A stretch of 64,000 bases of DNA from Gigaspora margarita (Eukaryota; Glomeromycota; Glomeromycetes; Diversisporales; Gigasporaceae): contig WTPW01000338.1 in the NCBI GenBank assembly GCA_009809945.1, positions 248,611-312,610 on the forward strand. The letters run 5' to 3'. The notes below the pieces were generated by a model. It saw only the letters and a list, made by a program, of their open reading frames with translations. It ran no database searches and had not been told where the DNA came from. Position 1 is the stretch's first letter; each line of letters starts with the position of its first letter. The position numbers and the translations under genes are program-made. Positions 34,201-46,640 of the stretch are shown here, piece after piece.

Positions 34201-34324
34201 ATGAATGGATATGATTTATTAATAAAATTTTTTATGATCATTGGGCAAAATTGATCAATTCCGATCCAACCGACCATGATTCCGATGCACTCCGACTATC
34301 CAGACCGGAATTTTGTTAACCCTG
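34201..34324. mobile_element. right half of MITE copy B
   Basis: GAATGGATATGATTTATTA through GACCGGAATTTTGTTAACCC equals the right half of copies A and C and completes the left half at 32370-32483. Confidence 0.6.
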
Positions 34325-35440
34325 TATGAGTTCCGATTGACATAGAACGATTTCCGGCCTGGCTTATCTCGGAGATCATGAGACTGCCGAATTTTTACGC
34401 AATCACCCGAAATTCATTTACAGTATTTGCAACTTTAGTATTTTCTCATACAAATTTATTTGGCAATGATTTTCTCTCCATAAGAATAAAACTGCATACC
34501 GTTGATTACCAATTAAGATTTTTAATTAAAAGAAAAAAATATAAAAAACATACAAATACACCACGGGTACCGAAAAATAAATTGCAATTAAATTTTATTA
34601 TACGTATTAACAATTCGATCAAAATTATCACAAAAAATTAAATTCAAGTAAACGTTATAATTGCGATTAATTGATTTTTTGCTTTTATTATGAACTTTGT
34701 TAAGAAATAAATTTTAGACAAATTATTGAAACTGAAATTAGCTGCACCCGAGTATTAAGTGGTAATCGGCATTTTACGATAAGGCACACTCAGTTAAAAT
34801 ATTAACTACGCTTGAGCTGTAATTAAGCATCCCAGAGTTTACTGTAGAAAAGTATATTTCCTATACTATGTTGGTAAATTAACGTTTCATATTTTACGTT
34901 TGAATGATTCATTAAATTCATGTAAATCGTTCCATTTTTTTGGGTCATCAGCTGTGATCTAGGAGGGCATAAATTATATGGATTCTTGCCATTACTTGCA
35001 GGTCTAAAGAAAGGCCCTATATAGTTCTTTCTCGTAACTTTTGTATTCATTGGTTTGCACAAATTTGTATTTGTCAGGTTATTAAAAAAAGGAAAGAAAT
35101 TGATTGTGTATCGGATTTCTTTATGTAATCATGTATATTATTTATTATTATAGCGATTTTGCATTTTTTTTTATTTGCAAATCACAGTAGAGGCAATACA
35201 TTTCGAAATTTTGATCCGAACATCTCAACTAAGAAGATGCAATTTTTTTTTTTCGATAATGATTCCTTCATATCTATCAGGTTATCACCTAAAAAAGTAC
35301 AAATTCCTATATACTGATCTGGACAAGCCCTATTTTCTTTACCTGAATTTGTTAAATTATTGTTGAATTTACAGGTAATTTTTCAGTGCACTAAATTTCC
35401 TTTATACGTATAACAAAACTAATATTGTTTCATATTTCAA
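34325..35440. other. non-coding stretch
   Basis: No gene is supported; the short open frames at 34378, 34823 and 35175 have no recognisable domain. The right border, near 35440, is where similarity to the flank of the gene duplications starts. Confidence 0.45.
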
Positions 35441-37380
35441 AAATGTTCCATAATATCATCACCATCTAGAGAAGAACCACATTATGATGAAAAAAAATGA
35501 GGCAGAGGAGATCCAACAGACATCAGAATCTATTAAGCATAGAAATGAAGATAAATCATATATATTTTTGTTGTGTATTTTATTCTATATTATAATAAAG
35601 AATTTAGACTGAAAAGTCATAAATTATATTAAGACATAATTTTTGTGCGGGATCATTTATGCAATAAAATTTAAATAAAACTGCATTTTATATAAAATTA
35701 ATTACAAAACATGCATTCTGAAATTGATTTATTGAGTCATGAAATCTAAACTTTGGCTCGATAGCGGTCGATTATCATTGATCGGACGAGACCATAGAAC
35801 CATCTCTTTATTTTATAAAAAATTGGTCCAAAAATGACAGCAGACAAGCAAGTAAAAAAAATATTTATTTATATTAAAAAAAAAACAAAAAAAAAAAAAA
35901 AACGCATATTATAAGTATATAAAAAAAATTATATTCATTGTTGGTCTAGCATTTTTAGAGGGTTAATATTCAGGCAGAGTTATGTTACGAAAATTATAAT
36001 CTTTACAGTATATGAAATTTTACGTAAGTTTCAGAAATCAAATTACATGTAATTTTCATTTCAAATCAAGTTATAAAGTGCCAACTTTAAAAAGTTTCGG
36101 CTAACATTATTGCATCATTCGATTTGACAAATTAAGAAATTAATTTATTGAAACTTACCGCAAAATTACGGTAATTTACAACCATAGTTGCATGTGAAAT
36201 TATTATAATTTCTACCTAAGGTTCTCATTAACTTTTATATTTAATGCAATTAACTTCATCAGCGTTCAACAATTTTTACCTGAGACTCTAATCGCGGATT
36301 TACGTGTACAGTAAACCGAATACTAATTTTATCTAGAGTGCAGGAGTATGCCCAAAAATACAGTACCAAGTGTGGTGATATTAGCTGGTAATTATCAATA
36401 AGTATCCGATTGTTATCACTGCTAGATACTGGTAAATAACATAAGGTCAATAACGAGCAAAGGAATATACCAGCAGTACTGATAAAGTTAGCCTTTAAAT
36501 AACATAAACTTTATTGCAGTATTATTAAGTACGAATCATATCTAGTATCTACCGGTATTTAGCAAAGTCTGAAAATAACTTTCAAGGTGGATAACAATAC
36601 AAGTTAAACACTACATCAAACAAAGTTATGTAGTATCAGAATAATTTAATTAATGTTTTTTTTTTTGATAGTTACAATTCTTAATTTACATTGACCAAGT
36701 TATAATAAATCAAATTTAGAAATTTGCTTTTCGCTTATAGTTTTAAGCCTATCACGTATTCAAAAGTTTATACGAATCTTCTTTTTTTTTTTTTATCGAT
36801 TACAATATTAAGGCAATATCTAAAGCAGATAGTAGCAAGGACACGGAAAAATTTTGATATATATAGATCAATATAAATCGATATTTTTAGGCTAAATCAT
36901 AGGGAAATCGATATTTTTACAATTTTTTATGCAGTGTAACTACACCACTTCGGGCAAAATTAAAAGTATAATTTGGGCCGGGCACTATGAATTTGGCCAA
37001 TCTAAACTGTCGGCAGGTTTCGGAGATGTAGACAATCAACTAACAAAATTTCCGTCAACTTCCCAAAAAACATGAACTTAGATGCTGATCACGTTATTTA
37101 ATGTTACACCAAATCTTAAATTCTTATTGGTCAATCATGGGCATATCGATATAAATCGATATTTTTGACCAAATCGATATAAATTTTTGCTAAATCAAAT
37201 CGATATTTTTCCGGGTCCCTGGATAGTAGAAACAAAGATTAGTTTTTACTATATTCTTAAAGTCTAAATTTAAGAACAATCCTAAAATTTAAAGGCTAAT
37301 AATTAAGACACCTGTCTAAAAACTCTGCCGTGTTTACTGGAATTTAAGTAATAAGATCCAAATTTTTGGAGTTTTTTCTT
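35440..37380. repeat. 3' flank of duplication unit 1
   Basis: The order of blocks here matches 54361-54670 plus 55040-56100, and 43262-44160. Examples are CATCTAGAGAAG, ACATGCATTCTGA(A/G)ATTGATT, TTGTTGGT and AACTTTCAAGGT(G/A)GATAAC. The flank runs into the 3' end of the pseudogene at 37426. One MITE (36836-37221) has inserted. Confidence 0.65.
36836..37221 (-). mobile_element. hAT-type MITE, 386 bp
   Basis: Ends CAAGGACACGGAAAAA and TTTTTCCGGGTCCCTG are inverted, and the element carries several ATATCGAT motifs. The flanking 8 bp duplication is GATAGTAG (36828-36835 and 37222-37229). The empty site GCAGATAGTAGAAACAAGG is present in the paralogous flank near 55970, which confirms the boundaries. 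The full relative at 61639-62461 is in the opposite orientation. Confidence 0.9.
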
Positions 37381-37900
37381 GTGTAGTGCATTTGCCAATG
37401 CTTTTTCTTCTAATCTTAGATTAGTTCAATTAATTTTCAAGGATGTCAGAGTAGTGTTCTTACAAAGTGCATTTGATAATGCTTTTTTTCCTTCTGATCC
37501 AATATTATTATTCCAAATATTCAAAGAAGTCAATGTAATGTTCTTGTAAAGTGCATCTGCTAATGCTTTTCCTCCTTCTGATCCAATATTCTTATAATGA
37601 AGATCTAAAGAAGTTAGCGTAGTATTCTTGCAAAGTGCATCTGCAAATGCTTTTCCTCTTTCTGATCCAAGTTCATTATCGCCAAGATTCAAAGAAGCCA
37701 ACGTAGTTTTCTTGCAAAGTGCATCAGCTATTGTTTTTCCGCCTTCTGGTCCAATATAAGCTATAAAAAGATACAAAGAAGTCAGCGCGGTATTCTTGCA
37801 AAATGCATTTGCTAACGCTTTTTCTTCTTCTGATCCAAAATTATTCAAATTAAGATTCAAAGAATTCAGCGTGGCATTCTTGCAAAGTGCATTTGCTAAT

Positions 37901-38150
37901 CAGTGTTTAAAATAGAAATTTTAATTTACCGGTACATGCACCTGTTATATAAAAAAATACCGGATCAAAAAAAAAAACCTGCATTAGTAGAAAATGATCA
38001 GATCATTGGGGCACATAGATGCACGCACCGGTTACTTCAAAAAATTCCCGATCATGCACCGTTTGTTGCACCGGCCCAATTTTAAAATACCGGTATATGC
38101 AATATAAAAAACGGTATATCCGGATTTTTATCATGCTATTTTATACACTG
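37901..38150. mobile_element. hAT-type MITE inside an LRR exon
   Basis: Ends CAGTGTTTAAAATAG and CTATTTTATACACTG are inverted, and the 8 bp duplication TTGCTAAT flanks it (37893-37900 and 38151-38158). The duplicated bases are LRR coding sequence (reverse of ATTAGCAA). The interior contains several ACCGGTA / TACCGG palindromic motifs. Confidence 0.88.
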
Positions 38151-39901
38151 TTGCTAATGCCTTTCCTCCCTCTAATCCAAGTTTGTTAGAACTAATATTC
38201 AGAAAAGTCAGTGTAGTGTTCTTGTAAAGTGCATCTGCGAATGCTTTTCCTGATCCAAGATCATTATTCCAAATATACAGAGAAGTCAGGGTGGAGTTCT
38301 TGCAAAGTGTATTGCTAATGCTTTTCCACCTTCTAATCCAAGATTATTAGAACAAAGATTCAAAGAAGTCAGAGTGGTGTTCTTGCAAAGTGCATTTTCT
38401 AGTGCTTTCCTCTTCTGATCCAAGATTATTCATAAAAAGACACAAGGAAATCAGTGTGGTGTTCTTGCAAAGCGCATTTGCTAATGCTTTTCCTTCTTCT
38501 GATCCAAGATTATTAGAACCAATATCCAAATAAGTCAGAATGCAAAGTGAATTTGCTAATGCTTTTCCTTCTTCTAATCCAAAATTATTACTCCGAAGAT
38601 CCAGAGAAGTCAGTGTGGGGTTCTCGCAAAGTGTATTTGCTAATGCTTTTCCACTTTCTGATCTTATCCAATTACTACTAAGATTCAAAGAAGTCAACAT
38701 GTTATTCTTGCAAAGTGCATTTGTTAATGCTTTTCCTCCTTTTGATCCGAGTTATTCATACGAAGATTCAAAGAAGTCAGCGTGGTGTTCCTGCAAATTG
38801 CCTTTATTAACTCATTTAAAATTTTCAATCCACATCGTTTATAAGAAAGATCCCAGTTTGAAGTACTTTTTTGATCTTCAGCGCTTTGCTGAGGGTTTTT
38901 GATAATTTCTCATAAAGTTCTAGTACTTTGAGAAATTTCCTTGATTAAAACATTCATGTGCCTCCTTTCTCATATTTTCAAATTTTTTATAGTCTTGCGA
39001 TAATATGGTTGAATTTATTGCATAAGGTAAATAAAGTGGAGATAAAGCTATCATTTCAAATGAGCTTACGCATACATTTGTATTATCTTTATAACTTAAG
39101 AAAGTTTTGTCATTTTGGGATGATAATTCAATGAAATAATTTTGACCCAAAGTTATTCCATGATTATTTAGAAAATTTGCATTATTTGGTTTAATTTCTA
39201 ATATTTTATTTAAATCTGCAGTGATTTTAATGATTAACTTATACCTATGTTGAATGTGTTATCTATGTGCATAGGCGATTTTTGTAATGGTATGGAATCA
39301 TACACCATTGAATCTTGTATTATAAAAGAATTCTATGGATGAGTAATTACTAAATCATAAATTAACAATCAACGATTTTAAATTAGAAACAATGAATTGA
39401 ATTTCTGGGCGACTATTAGGCTTTATACAAACAATCTAACATTGAGCAATTACAAAACCTGTCATAAAACATCATCCAAATGAAATCATAATAAAATTTA
39501 TACTTTTATAGATCTTAATATATTTATCTATAGGACCGAAAACATTTTCGGCAAATAGAATATTATTAGACATTTTTTGCATAAGGATGCCAACAGTATA
39601 TCATCAGATTTTTTATAAAATCCGAGATTAATATTTAACAGCTTGTCCTTTTAATCTATTTGAAAGCCCATAATCTGCAAGCTTTATATTTTTATTATGT
39701 ATAAATATATTTTCCGAATGCTATTGGAAATATTATTTTAAATTAAAAAAAAAAAGAATTTAAAATTACAGTATTGATATTCTAAACATTACCAATTCAA
39801 GGCCAACTACTCTTTAGCATGCAAGTATCTAACAGCATTTGCAATTAGCAATGAGAATTTAATCATATCATTCCATGAGAGGTGTTGTGAATTTTATGTA
39901 A

Positions 39902-40456
39902 TGTTACGGGGTGATTCGTACGTTTAATAACTGATACGTGAAAATATACGGATTTATGTTATATAAGGCAACTCGCCAGAGGCGTGACGATGGTGATTTG
40001 GCATTAGTTCACTTATTAACGATTTATGAGAAGGGGAATTTATTAAATATATTATAATTTATTAATTATTGGAATCCCGTAGGATGTCCTTTTACAACAG
40101 CGAAATCGTAGGGTTTTTATAACTTCCACTTCCTTAAAGAATCCACGGGCTTAGGGTTAATTATCTAAAAAGAATGTAAGAAACTAACTCTAAAGTAGGG
40201 TTTACAACTATAATTACATCATAAAAGGCTTTGCTTCGCTTATTACAATATTTCATATAGTAGCCACTTGTAATTACTAAATTTTCTTTCTTCTTCCCCC
40301 GCGTACTTGTTCTTCGGATGGTTAAGTTTCGCGTTTGTTTGTTTATCCTATTCGGCCGACAAGCCTTATCCGATAGACAAACATTTAGCCTCAAATAGGG
40401 TGGCGTTTACGAGTTTACTGTGCCCGATTTTGTAGATCCACCTTTTGCCCGTGACA
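39902..40456. mobile_element. solo LTR in kinase exon 3 of copy 1
   Basis: It runs from TGTTACGGGG to TTTGCCCGTGACA with a 4 bp duplication GTAA (39898-39901 and 40457-40460). The exon reads continuously across the empty site in the intact paralogues (ATGTAAATATGATNTCAAAG near 50774 and 59014). The left part shares CTCGCCAGAGGCGTGAC and the right end with the LTR at 61911-62385, so both belong to one retrotransposon family. Confidence 0.92.
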
Positions 40457-40976
40457 GTAAATATGATTTCAAAGTTCCATCGTTGGCGTCCTCATGTAAG
40501 GTAAAATATTTGGATCTTCTTTATATACATCAATATACATCAATATAATGGCTAACATAAAACTCACATTATAAGAAAGAAGCGAAGATATGTATTATTC
40601 TACCTTCTTGTCTAGTAACGCCATTAAATCGTATAATGTTAGGGTATATATCCACACCATGATATGCAGTAACTTAAGCTATATATACGTATGATAATTT
40701 ATTGATGTATTTATAATATTAAAATATAATAACATATTATTTGATGTGACGTAAAAAAATGACTCATTAATGACTTCATTAATAGTTAGATCATTATTTT
40801 TGAGTGATTTTAAGATAACGGTAATTTTATTTTTAAAAACAGCACGATATACTCTTGTAAATTCCTCGTTTTTAATTAAATCAACGATCCTAAACCGAGT
40901 AAAATCAATATTAATTAATGTTTTGCTCAATAATATATTTTTGAAGTTGTTGAAATTTGTTGCTTGTTGCACTCAT

Positions 40977-42008
40977 TTTTTTTACAGTAAGCCGGTAGGA
41001 ATGAAATTAATTATTCTTATTAAAGATTAAGTATTGATAGGAATGTATTTTATTTTTAATACCCTGTCACAGTTTAAACTTAATTGTATTACAGAGTAAC
41101 TTCAATCTCGATTGCACTATTGCAAGATAATAAATAAGTAAATTACTTATTGCTTTTATTCTTTAATTATTCTTATTACGATTATTACGATTCATTGTGT
41201 AAAATTATACAGTAACTTTTTTTTTATTCTAACGACACCATTTTGAAATTACGGAATTTCGATATTTTACGATTCACGAATAAAATAATTTAAAATTTAA
41301 TCAGACACATCTTGCAAATATCATAGCTTTTTACTTGCTATATACAATTATTACGTAAAAATTTTGTACAATATTTATTGTTAAGCAATCGCATATGTTA
41401 ACAATCGTCCATCTCTATGAAGCATTGATAAAAATCACTTGATACTGTATTTAAATAAATATAAAGATTTAATTAAATAGTCGTGTGTTTTGCGGAGCTT
41501 CTGAACTTATTAAAATTCAGCCTAAAAAAAAATTTTGAATCAAGCATAATTCGGATATTATCTTTTTTAATAATCGTTATTCGATACCTGACCAATTATA
41601 TGTAAATTTGAATAATTGGTATGTCTTGTTTGCATCTATTGTATAAAATTTTTAAATAGATGAAGTACACTATTTTTACCTCCATTATATCATACCGTTG
41701 ATGGGCCAGTAAAGATTTAATTAATAAAAATTATGAACCATACAGTAATAAAGATTTTCTAAAACTTAAGTTACTAATATGTATAAAGGTACTGTATAAA
41801 ACTATGAAATATATGCAGTTGTTAATTTTTATATGATTCATCGAGGCCCGCTTAACAGTTTAAGACGTATGGTTAAAACACATAATTTTCAATGCCAAAA
41901 ATTCCATTTCCTAATCTAATTATTAGAACTTAAAAAAAAAGTTCTATACACACTTTATGAACGGCATCAAAGTACTATTAAAATTGTCAATGCATGCATA
42001 TTCATTTT
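40977..42008 (-). promoter_or_regulatory. conserved upstream flank of copy 1
   Basis: This stretch aligns with 51297-52560 and 59542-60540. Shared blocks are the leader before the ATG, ATTACGGAATTTCGATAT, AATTCGGATATTATCT and CATCGAGGCCCG. It presumably holds the promoter of the family. No TATA box or factor site can be named with confidence. Similarity stops near 42008. Confidence 0.4.
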
Positions 42009-43261
42009 GATGCGTTAGGATAGGCCCAATTTTACGTCAGGCTTATTTGTAATGATCAAAATTTACAATTTTGATTGGATGTTAGTCACATGATGGCACC
42101 TGGCTTTAACGAATCCTCTTTTTGGGGGAAAAACTTAACCTAAACCGGGGGTTTATGATTAATCCGTAGACCCCTCTAGTTTACATATATATAATAATCT
42201 GCATAATTTTTTTGTTTTGATGCTTTATTGTTGTTTCGTTATAGTTGTATTGTAGATGTCAACGTTTCCTAGTAAGTTGTTATTTTCTTACCTTTTTAGA
42301 TTTTTTTTCCTGCCCTTTTAGCAGGTTTTTCATTGCTTTTAGTATATTTTTCATAGGGCTTATGATTTTTTGTGCGTTCTTGTCATTTTGTGTCATAACT
42401 TTTTTGGTATTATTTCATTATGTTGGTTTCACATAACCTTGTCATCAGAGTCACTATGGGCAAAGACGTTTTTTGGGTGTATTTTTTATTAGGTCTTGTA
42501 ATCCTCTGCACATTACTCATATTACTCGCTGCTTTTTAATATTTGTAGATTTATTATTTGTTTGATAGATTTTTTTGTTCTTTTGTCTGAATTTTTTTTT
42601 CACTTTTTCACCTTTTTTCATTATGTTTTATTTTCGCTTGTATATTTTAAATAATAAAAATAAAATTAATAAAGATAAAAAAACTATCTTTTAAAGTTTA
42701 TTTTTTTAAAATCGATTGAAATTTTTATTGCGAAACTGGCTTCGCGAGCAATATGCATATAGTAAAAAACTTAGAATTTTTTTACTCGATAGCTATTAAA
42801 TCTGAACCAATCATATTTGAGGTCTAGTTTAATTTGCCTAAACCCCGGGGGTCCATGATAACTATCCTAAACCAGGGTCTAGGATAAGGATGCTCTTTTG
42901 GGATTGTCTAAAGCTGTGTGCATCACGTGACATAGAGCCAATAAAATTGTTTGTTTTGATTGACACAGATTAGCCCGATGAAGAAAATTAAGTGAAAAAA
43001 AGTGAAAAGCGTCAAAGATACAAGAAACGAGCATCTAAACCTATCTTGGGGCATTAACAAAAAATGTCAGGGAGGCAATTTTACTGTATAGAACATTCTA
43101 ACTCTAACCCCAGACTAACCCTTACCCTAACCCTAATAAAAAGTCAAAAACATATGACCTCACACGGCTTTAGACGTACTCCAAAAAAGGCAAAAATTAC
43201 ATAGTAAACATATACCCGCAGTTTACTATGTTTTTTCACTGGTTCACATGCGGATTACGAA
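42009..43261. other. non-duplicated insert between units 1 and 2
   Basis: Similarity to the other units stops on both sides, so this looks like inserted sequence. Two related blocks, CCTAAACCGGGGGTTTATGA (42130) and CCTAAACCCCGGGGGTCCAT (42839), lie in direct orientation 700 bp apart. A short CCCTAACCCTAA run lies near 43126. No gene or clear termini are seen. Confidence 0.4.
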
Positions 43262-44199
43262 TTAAATAAAAAAAACACATATTATATGAAATAAAAATTT
43301 ATTGTTGGTATAATATTTTCAGAGGCTTAATTCAAGTAGGGTTATGCTACGAAAGTTACAATCTTACAATACATGTAATTTTACGCACGTAAGTCCCAGA
43401 AAATCAAATTTTCATTCAAATCACGTTATAATGTGTCAGGTTATAAAAGTTTGACCAGCATGATTACGTAATTTGATTTGTATTCTCCTCAATTGCCTAA
43501 GCTTTTGATCAATAAAATTACAAATAATAAAAATTACACCAGAAAACTAGTTTATTGGAGCTTCTCGCAAAATTACAGTAATTTACAGCATTTACCAAAT
43601 GTTTATTTATGAACTAATAGCAGATTTATGTGTATGGTAAGTCGAATATTTATCACTTTATCTAAAATACACCCAAAACTACAATATCAGATGTAATGAT
43701 GTGAGTGGTAGCTACCGATAGGTGCAGTATCTACTTCAAAATACTGGTAGATACCGATAACAAGCAAAGGTAAACACCAGCAGTTACTAAAAAGTTATCT
43801 TTTAAACAAATTTTATTACAGTATTATTAAGCATTAAACATATTTTTAGTACCTACTGATAGCTAACAAAGTCAGAAAATAACTTTCAAGGTAGATAACA
43901 ATACAAATTAAACACAACCATAGAACAACAGATATAAAAATCGAATTTAGAATCTTGCTTTGTACCTTATAGTCTTAAGTCTATCAAATATTCAAAAGTT
44001 TACATTTTTTTATAGATTACAATATTATGACAAAGTCTAAAGCAGATAGTAAAAACAAGGATGATATCCTTAAAATCTAAAATTTAAGAACAAACCTAAA
44101 ATTAAAGGTTAATAATCAAGACACTTGTCTAAAAACTATTGTTTTACTGGCATTATTATTAATAAGATGCAAATTTTTTTTTGAGTTTTGTTCTTGTGT
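43262..44199 (-). repeat. 3' flank of duplication unit 2
   Basis: This is collinear with 55110-56130 and 35900-37370 (TTTATTGTTGGTATAATATTTT, split over two lines, then AATTACAGTAATTTACAG and TAACTTTCAAGGTAGATAAC). It leads into a degraded LRR gene end at 44200-44598. Confidence 0.65.
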
Positions 44200-44598
44200 A
44201 GACATTTATCAATGCTTTATTTTCTAATCCCAATTAATTTTCAAGGATATCAGATGGTGTTCTTGTAAAGTGCATCTGATAATACTTTTCTTTCTTATGA
44301 TCCAAGATTATTATTTCAAAAATTCAGAGAAATCAATATAATGTTTATGTAACATACATCTGCTAATGCTTTTCCTTCTTCTGATCCAATATCATTATCC
44401 CAAAGATCTAAAGAAGTCAATGAAGCGTCCTTGCAAAGTGCAGTTACTAATGCTTTTCCTCCTTCTGGTCCAATATTAGTCATAAAAAGATTCAAAGAAG
44501 TCAGTGTGGCATTCTTGCAAAGTGATCTGCAAATGCTTTTTCTCCTTCTGATCCAAGATTATTTCGAGTAAGGTAAAAGAATTCAGAGTGGTGTTTTT
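44200..44598 (-). pseudogene. detached LRR 3' end, probably of the 48768 gene
   Basis: Read on the minus strand, fragments of five LRR units appear with frameshifts: KNTTLNSF, LTSLNLFMTNIGPEGGKALV, LTSLDLWDNDIGSEEGKALA and SLNF followed by TGA. The piece ends abruptly at 44598, where an inverted CATCAGCAAGTG terminus starts. The intact gene resumes at 48792 behind the matching terminus. The simplest reading is one gene split by a 4.2 kb insertion, its cut-off 3' part decaying afterwards. It shares with the 56238 gene the TGA after SLNF. Confidence 0.7.
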
Positions 44599-45247
44599 CA
44601 TCAGCAAGTGCATTTTTATAAAATATATATAGACTTACAAGTTTATATAAATGTTAAATAAATAATATATAAATGCGTGGTTGATTCAAAAGTTTATCAT
44701 ATTACATAGTTATTTTAATGATTTGTAAATTTATAATTTTAAAAATTATATATATACAATATATAAAAAAAAAGCTCTTTTTTGCTTATTTCTGTTTTAT
44801 TATGTTTTTACCTATACCCTACTTTTTGGTAGCTTAAATAAGAAAAATACAGTCATACTGTATACAAACATTTACCAACTATCATTATTCTTTACAAGTT
44901 TAGACTTTTTCTTTGTTATAAACCTCTAGTCTATGAAAATTTTTATAAACAGTAAGTTTGACTTTCTAAATCTCACCACTGTGAGTAAACCACACAGTCA
45001 AGCAATTTTATCTCAAACCTTGCATCCACAAGTAATATACTATCAAACCACTTTACACTCTTGCACTCCCTCCAGAACACTACTACATTTATTATACAGT
45101 ATAGATAGGACCCCGGACAATCTACAGAGGGTAAGGTTTTACAAAAATTACTAAATATAGAAAGTTCTGCAGAAAAAAGTTAAAAATAAGAGACTAATTA
45201 TCATAAATAGAAATAATCTACACAGAAAAGGCCCAAAATAAGCAAAC

Positions 45248-45388
45248 TAATACCCTGTCTTACTATTTGTTGTTCATGCCTACCTTCATTATAATTTTCT
45301 ACAAGATCATACCATGACTAGAAATCTTCTATGGGAAGTTTTCTAGTCACAAATAATCATAGCATAAACAATATAAGTCAGGGTATTA
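45248..45388. mobile_element. 141 bp MITE, TAATACCCTG ends
   Basis: TAATACCCTGTCTTACTATT pairs with the reverse of 45360-45388 (ATATAAGTCAGGGTATTA). A second hairpin, TGACTAGAAA...TTTCTAGTCA, at 45315-45349 forms the core. The whole could fold into a long imperfect hairpin. A TA target is possible. Confidence 0.55.
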
Positions 45389-45412
45389 CTTATGAATTTC
45401 CTGTGAGCTTAA

Positions 45413-45504
45413 AAATTATAGCAGAGATTCCCAATAATCATATAATGTAGATAACCTTTTAACCATCTGTATTCTATGGTCATCAAGAATCTCTGCTATA
45501 ATTT
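45413..45504. mobile_element. 92 bp hairpin element
   Basis: AAATTATAGCAGAGATTC (45413-45430) is inverted exactly over 17 of 18 bases at 45487-45504 (GAATCTCTGCTATAATTT). It has no coding capacity. It is probably a very short MITE; the target duplication is unclear. Confidence 0.55.
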
Positions 45505-45576
45505 CTAAACTCCTAAAAAATTAATAATACTAATATTCTACCCTTTCTATATTGTTTAAGGGCCTGTATAGGAATA

Positions 45577-45840
45577 GATGGTGGTGAAATTCATTTTTAT
45601 TTTTTTTTTTAATTTCAACAATAATTGCAACAAAAATTTCAAAATTTTAACATTTTTATAAATTAATTATAAACCAACTATTGCATTTGATTTAGTTTAG
45701 TTTTAGTTAATTTTTTATATAATTTAAATTAATTTTTGATATTAAAAAATTAATTTTACCAATTTCACCAATTTTAATATCAAATAATTTCAACAATTTC
45801 TACAAAAATTTTTCATTAAAAAAGTAATTTCACCGCCATC
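45577..45840. mobile_element. 264 bp TA-flanked MITE
   Basis: GATGGTGGTGAAATTCATTT and its near reverse complement ending TTTCACCGCCATC form the ends; TA lies on both sides (45575-45576 and 45841-45842). The interior is AT-rich without coding sequence. It fits a Tc1/mariner-type MITE. Confidence 0.65.
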
Positions 45841-46640
45841 TATATGTATAGATACTTTGCTCTGGTAGTCTAAAAAATATTTATTCAAAAGTAGATAATT
45901 CAATTTATTCCTTTCAAAAATAAAAATTATATTATCAATAACCAAATTAGAAAAATTTGTAAGCCAAATATTAAAACAATCAACAATGAATTATATCATT
46001 GACTAAAAATATAATAATCTTTAAATAGCTATATCAAAACAACTAACAAATTTTACATACTATACACATATTGGCTGATTTGCAAATTACCCCAAAATTT
46101 CTGATGCACCTACTTCATATATGCATCTATGATTGACATTTAGATTAACCAATTAATTTAGCTTTTCTCTAAGTCATCAGTAATTGACATCAGCAAGTGT
46201 ATTTTGTCCTTCCAAATAACTTTTTATTATATAAAGTTGATTCACTTAGTTAAATTTAGACTTCTATATATAAAATATGTGAAATATAAGGTATTATAGA
46301 ATTTTATTAATAAAATTATATAAAAACTTATAACTTACAAATTCTTATTAATTAATTCTAAGTAAACTTATTTAGTACCTAAAATTACATCAAATCAGTA
46401 AAATTGTTTTATTTTACTTGAAATTTAGAAAATAGTTTTATAATTTTGAATTTTTGAACAAAAAATTCAAATTTAAGCAACTTACTCCAAAATTCAAGTA
46501 AAATAAAAACAATTCAGCTGATTTAAAGTATTTATAGATGCTAAAAAAGTTAACTTAGTGAATTAATTAATAAAAATTTGTGAATTATAAGATTTACAGA
46601 ATTTTATTAATAAATTTCTATAAAATACAAGATTTTACTA

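Larger units (their letters stand above)
37426..40976 (-). pseudogene. pseudokinase-LRR gene, copy 1, broken
   Basis: This copy is collinear with the intact genes at 48768-51296 and 56238-59541 but destroyed. Exon 1 starts at ATG 40976 (MSATSNKFQQLQKYI), then shifts frame and stops after about 22 codons. Its 3' splice donor has changed from GAG|GT to GAGTC. Exon 2 has a frameshift. Exon 3 lost the codons for MLIYE, contains a solo LTR (39902-40456) and ends in an in-frame TAG. The LRR exon is open only in pieces (39150-38920, 38700-38347, 37860-37426) and carries a MITE (37901-38150). About 12 repeats remain. The last repeat ends TSLKIN, one repeat beyond the stop of the 56238 gene. Confidence 0.9.

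Noticed and set aside
43100-43140. CCCTAACCCTAA run, and TTAGGG at 22455-22470, as telomeres
   Set aside because: Only two or three degenerate units each, internal to the window and embedded in transposon borders; no array of telomere length.
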